From Chryseobacterium sp. ERMR1:04 (GTDB taxonomy: Bacteria; Bacteroidota; Bacteroidia; Flavobacteriales; Weeksellaceae): a stretch of 64,000 nt of DNA. Below are positions 61,699 to 64,000 of the stretch, piece by piece. The position numbers and the translations under genes were made by a program. Numbering within the stretch: position 1 is the first letter of the stretch; every line of letters starts with the position of its first letter. The stretch lies in NCBI RefSeq assembly GCF_001297705.1, contig NZ_LIRF01000008.1, forward strand, positions 992,001-1,056,000, in the 5' to 3' direction. Under the pieces are notes generated by a model. It had not been told where the DNA came from. It searched no databases and saw nothing but the letters and a program-made list of their open reading frames with translations.

Positions 61699-62601
61699 TT
61701 AAATCTGATCAGGCTTTTTAAAATATTTTCTTTTTCTCAATACATACATAATAGCTGCTGCAATAAGTAGAATAGGCCAAATGGTAATTAATCCGACCGC
61801 AATTCTTTGAATTAAATAAAAACCTTCCACAAAAGCATTTTTTGCATCGTAAATGAAATTGAATTTATATTTATTGTCAATGCTTTTGGTATTGGTAACC
61901 GCAATTTCTGCGATTCTAAGTTTGGGTTCTTTAATGTAAATGTCAACGGTGCTGTATTTGATGTTGTCAACAATATTCATGCTTTCCAGCTGTTGCTGAT
62001 TTCCTTCTTTCATATTATCATTACCCATGTTTACTTTGTCTTTATTGACTTTCATTTGAGCAATGGTTTCGTTGGTTTTTTTATTTCTTTGGGTTTCTAA
62101 TTCTGCATATTTAATGCTTGCGGTTACATCTTCTGCATTAATGATTCTTGAATTCAGAAATAATTTTTTATCATTAATTAAGGTTAATAATTCTCCCAAT
62201 TTATCTGTCGGAACACGAACCTGCATCGTGTTTTCAGTTTGAAATTTTTTCACCAACATTGAATTTTCGTTGGATGTGTTGTAGGTATCTTCTGAAACGA
62301 CAGTACTCTGCAAATTACTTTTTGTAACAAATCCGCCAAGCTCCTGAATAGATTTTTCAATGGAAATTGTTGCATCATAAACATCTTTCACTTCCATATT
62401 TACTTCTGCAGTTTTGATAAACTGTTTGTCTTTCACTTTGGTGGTTGCGGCAGAGGAAACACTATCTGAAACCACAACTGCTGCAGAATCTGCTGCGCCT
62501 TCAAGTTCATATTTACTTGCTGTAGCTTCTCCCTTTTTACAAGAATAGATTCCTAATAAAAGAATACTGGCTAGGGATAATTTGATGTACGTAGTTTTCA
62601 T
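61699..62601 (-). CDS. DUF4349 lipoprotein
   Basis: Protein of 300 aa. The lipobox is GIYSC (Cys21). A low-complexity Ala/Ser/Val segment is followed by the DUF4349-like domain (QFIKTAEVNMEVKDVYDATISIEKSIQELGGFV, then MQVRVPTDKLGELLTLI and AEDVTASIKYAELETQRNKK, which is a coiled-coil part). A membrane helix at about 265-287 ends with a basic tail (RKRKYFKKP). It is probably anchored at both ends in the envelope. Function unknown. Confidence 0.8.
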   Translation of the reverse strand: MKTTYIKLSLASILLLGIYSCKKGEATASKYELEGAADSAAVVVSDSVSSAATTKVKDKQFIKTAEVNMEVKDVYDATISIEKSIQELGGFVTKSNLQSTVVSEDTYNTSNENSMLVKKFQTENTMQVRVPTDKLGELLTLINDKKLFLNSRIINAEDVTASIKYAELETQRNKKTNETIAQMKVNKDKVNMGNDNMKEGNQQQLESMNIVDNIKYSTVDIYIKEPKLRIAEIAVTNTKSIDNKYKFNFIYDAKNAFVEGFYLIQRIAVGLITIWPILLIAAAIMYVLRKRKYFKKPDQI

Positions 62602-62896
62602 ATATAGATATTTTTTATTTTCAATTGTTGAAGGTAATCGCCATTTTTAAACTGAGATAAGCAATGGGATTTATTGATAGCGATTTCGTCATCTTCACTT
62701 TTACTGTTTTTGCTTATTCCAAAGTTCAGGCTGAATGGGTTGTAATGTTTGAAAATCACGAGTAAAAAAGTTGTAAAGCGAAAAAGTTGATTTAATTAAT
62801 TTAAAATCAGTGTTTTGTAAATTAAACAAAGGTATTAGAGCTAATTTTCGGATTGATTTTTGCATATTTTTTACAAATCAAAACCACACGATAACT

Positions 62897-64000
62897 ATGT
62901 CTAATACTTTTTCCAAAATCAGAAACACGATAGAATTATTCAGATCAATAGATTTTGATCAGCTAAGTGCTATTTCTCAAAAGGTAGATTTACCTAAATT
63001 GATGCAAAGCTTCTCCAAATTAGATGATAAACAATTGGGAGGATTGATGAAAATGCTTGATCCCAATAAAAAGAAAAAAGAGCTTCCGCCGATTGACGGA
63101 GATTTCTACGATATTTATCATACGCTGACTCCCGAGCAGAGAGAAATTCAACTTAAAGTAAGAGAATTCATGGAAAAAGAAGTGAAGCCTCTGGTAAATC
63201 ATTATTGGCTGAGAGACGAATTTCCTCATGAATTAATTCCAAAATTCCAAAAATTAAATATCTGTGGTGTAACCTATGAAGGATATGGTTGTCCGGGAAT
63301 GCCTTTCTTGATGGAAGGAGTTATTGCAATGGAAATGGCTAGGGTTGATGCTTCTATTGCTACATTTTTTGGGGTGCAATCTGGTTTGGCGATGGGTTCT
63401 ATTTATATTTGTGGATCTGAAGAACAAAAGCAAAAGTGGCTTCCTCAAATGCAGAAGTTCGAAAAAATTGGAGCGTTTGGGTTAACGGAACCTGAAGTTG
63501 GATCCGGAGCAGCTGGCGGATTAACGGTAACCTGCAAAAAAACTCCTGAAGGCTGGATTTTAAACGGGCAAAAAAAATGGATTGGTAACGCAACTTTTGC
63601 AGATTTAATTATAATTTGGGCAAGAGATCTTGATGGTGGTGAAGTGAAAGGCTTTATTGTTGAGAAAGATAATCCCGGATATTCTGTTGAGAAAATTAAA
63701 GGAAAAATGGCGTTAAGAATCGTTCAAAACGGATTAATTACGCTGACGGATTGTTTAGTGACCGAAGAAAACAGATTGCAAAATGCCAATTCATTTAAAG
63801 ATACAGGTAAAGTATTGAGAATGACAAGAGCTGGAGTTGCCTGGATGGCGACAGGCTGTGCGCGGGGAGCATATGAAAGTGCTTTAGCCTATACAAGAAC
63901 TAGAGAACAATTCGGAAAACCGATTGCTTCTTTTCAAATGATTCAGGGGCATCTGGTAGAAATGCTTTCTAATCTTACGGCAATGCAAACGATGGTTTTC
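62897..64000 (+). CDS. Acyl-CoA dehydrogenase, 3' end cut by window
   Basis: FAD enzyme of fatty-acid or amino-acid breakdown, at least 368 aa; the frame is still open at the window end. The first ~70 residues are an extension with Leu/Lys-rich helices (FRSIDFDQLSAISQKVDLPK), unusual for short-chain members. The core has the family signature GAFGLTEPEVGSGAAG, the substrate block GWILNGQKKWIGNA and YTRTREQFGKPIASFQMIQ, with the usual catalytic base beyond the end. This form resembles glutaryl-CoA dehydrogenase-type members, but the exact substrate cannot be fixed. Confidence 0.9.
   Translation, partial: MSNTFSKIRNTIELFRSIDFDQLSAISQKVDLPKLMQSFSKLDDKQLGGLMKMLDPNKKKKELPPIDGDFYDIYHTLTPEQREIQLKVREFMEKEVKPLVNHYWLRDEFPHELIPKFQKLNICGVTYEGYGCPGMPFLMEGVIAMEMARVDASIATFFGVQSGLAMGSIYICGSEEQKQKWLPQMQKFEKIGAFGLTEPEVGSGAAGGLTVTCKKTPEGWILNGQKKWIGNATFADLIIIWARDLDGGEVKGFIVEKDNPGYSVEKIKGKMALRIVQNGLITLTDCLVTEENRLQNANSFKDTGKVLRMTRAGVAWMATGCARGAYESALAYTRTREQFGKPIASFQMIQGHLVEMLSNLTAMQTMVF

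Noticed and set aside
1..64000. CRISPR arrays, tRNA or rRNA genes, insertion sequences with a transposase, or a prophage
   Set aside because: No regular spacer-repeat pattern, cloverleaf-type sequence, rRNA sequence, transposase or integrase domain was seen. A very divergent tRNA could be missed without a search.

Overview
This is a low-GC chromosomal window from a member of the Bacteroidota. It most resembles the Flavobacteriia family Weeksellaceae, and a Chryseobacterium-like organism is the best guess. The evidence is the TAnnTTTG promoter boxes, four secreted proteins with type IX secretion (T9SS) C-terminal sorting domains, a GLPGLI-family protein, double-glycine 'bacteriocin-like' peptides, a TonB-dependent receptor and methylmalonyl-CoA mutase with MeaB. 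The species cannot be named from sequence alone.

Layout. 1-2.0 kb: ABC exporter pair. 2.0-7.6 kb: Dyp peroxidase, two double-glycine leader peptides, an ECF sigma/anti-sigma-like/outer-membrane operon, and a peptide/292-aa/GLPGLI cassette whose GLPGLI gene has a 1-base frameshift. 7.9-11.2 kb: class II and class I fumarases, divergent. 11.4-17.5 kb: AraC regulator, a T9SS FISUMP protein, an Ohr/OsmC protein and hypotheticals. 17.7-21.9 kb: SAM-I riboswitch, TonB-dependent receptor and amino-acid permease. 22.5-34.7 kb: prfA, three T9SS proteins (one of 1628 aa with PKD domains) and a prolyl oligopeptidase. 34.9-41.6 kb: methylmalonyl-CoA mutase, M28 peptidase and a lipoprotein/ABC operon. 41.7-46.2 kb: a leader-peptide attenuator, then a five-gene RtcB-PrfH locus. 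46.2-51.6 kb: dipeptide epimerase, cytochrome, MeaB and M48 peptidase. 51.6-59.2 kb: one long minus-strand run of pgi, fkbM-type, folD, queE, sugar transferase, a broken mlaE, mlaF and a beta-barrel protein. 59.4-64 kb: an ECF sigma factor with a membrane partner broken by a 140-bp tandem duplication, TraB/GumN, DUF4349 and the start of an acyl-CoA dehydrogenase.

The most interesting locus is 42.2-46.2 kb. RtcB RNA ligase and the release-factor homologue PrfH are encoded with a two-zinc-ribbon protein, a very basic unknown protein and a TPR protein, in tightly spaced or overlapping genes. PrfH with RtcB is a known rescue and repair pair for ribosomes damaged at the decoding centre. The extra proteins have no function I can name and may be new parts of that system.

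The window is also rich in non-coding repeats: a three-copy MITE-like element, a two-copy REP-like element, two CCT-rich palindromes and a 76-bp inverted-repeat element. Three genes appear broken by small recent changes (a 1-nt slip, a 69-bp insertion and a 140-bp duplication). These should be checked against reads before they are treated as biology. I found no tRNA, rRNA, CRISPR array or insertion sequence with a transposase.
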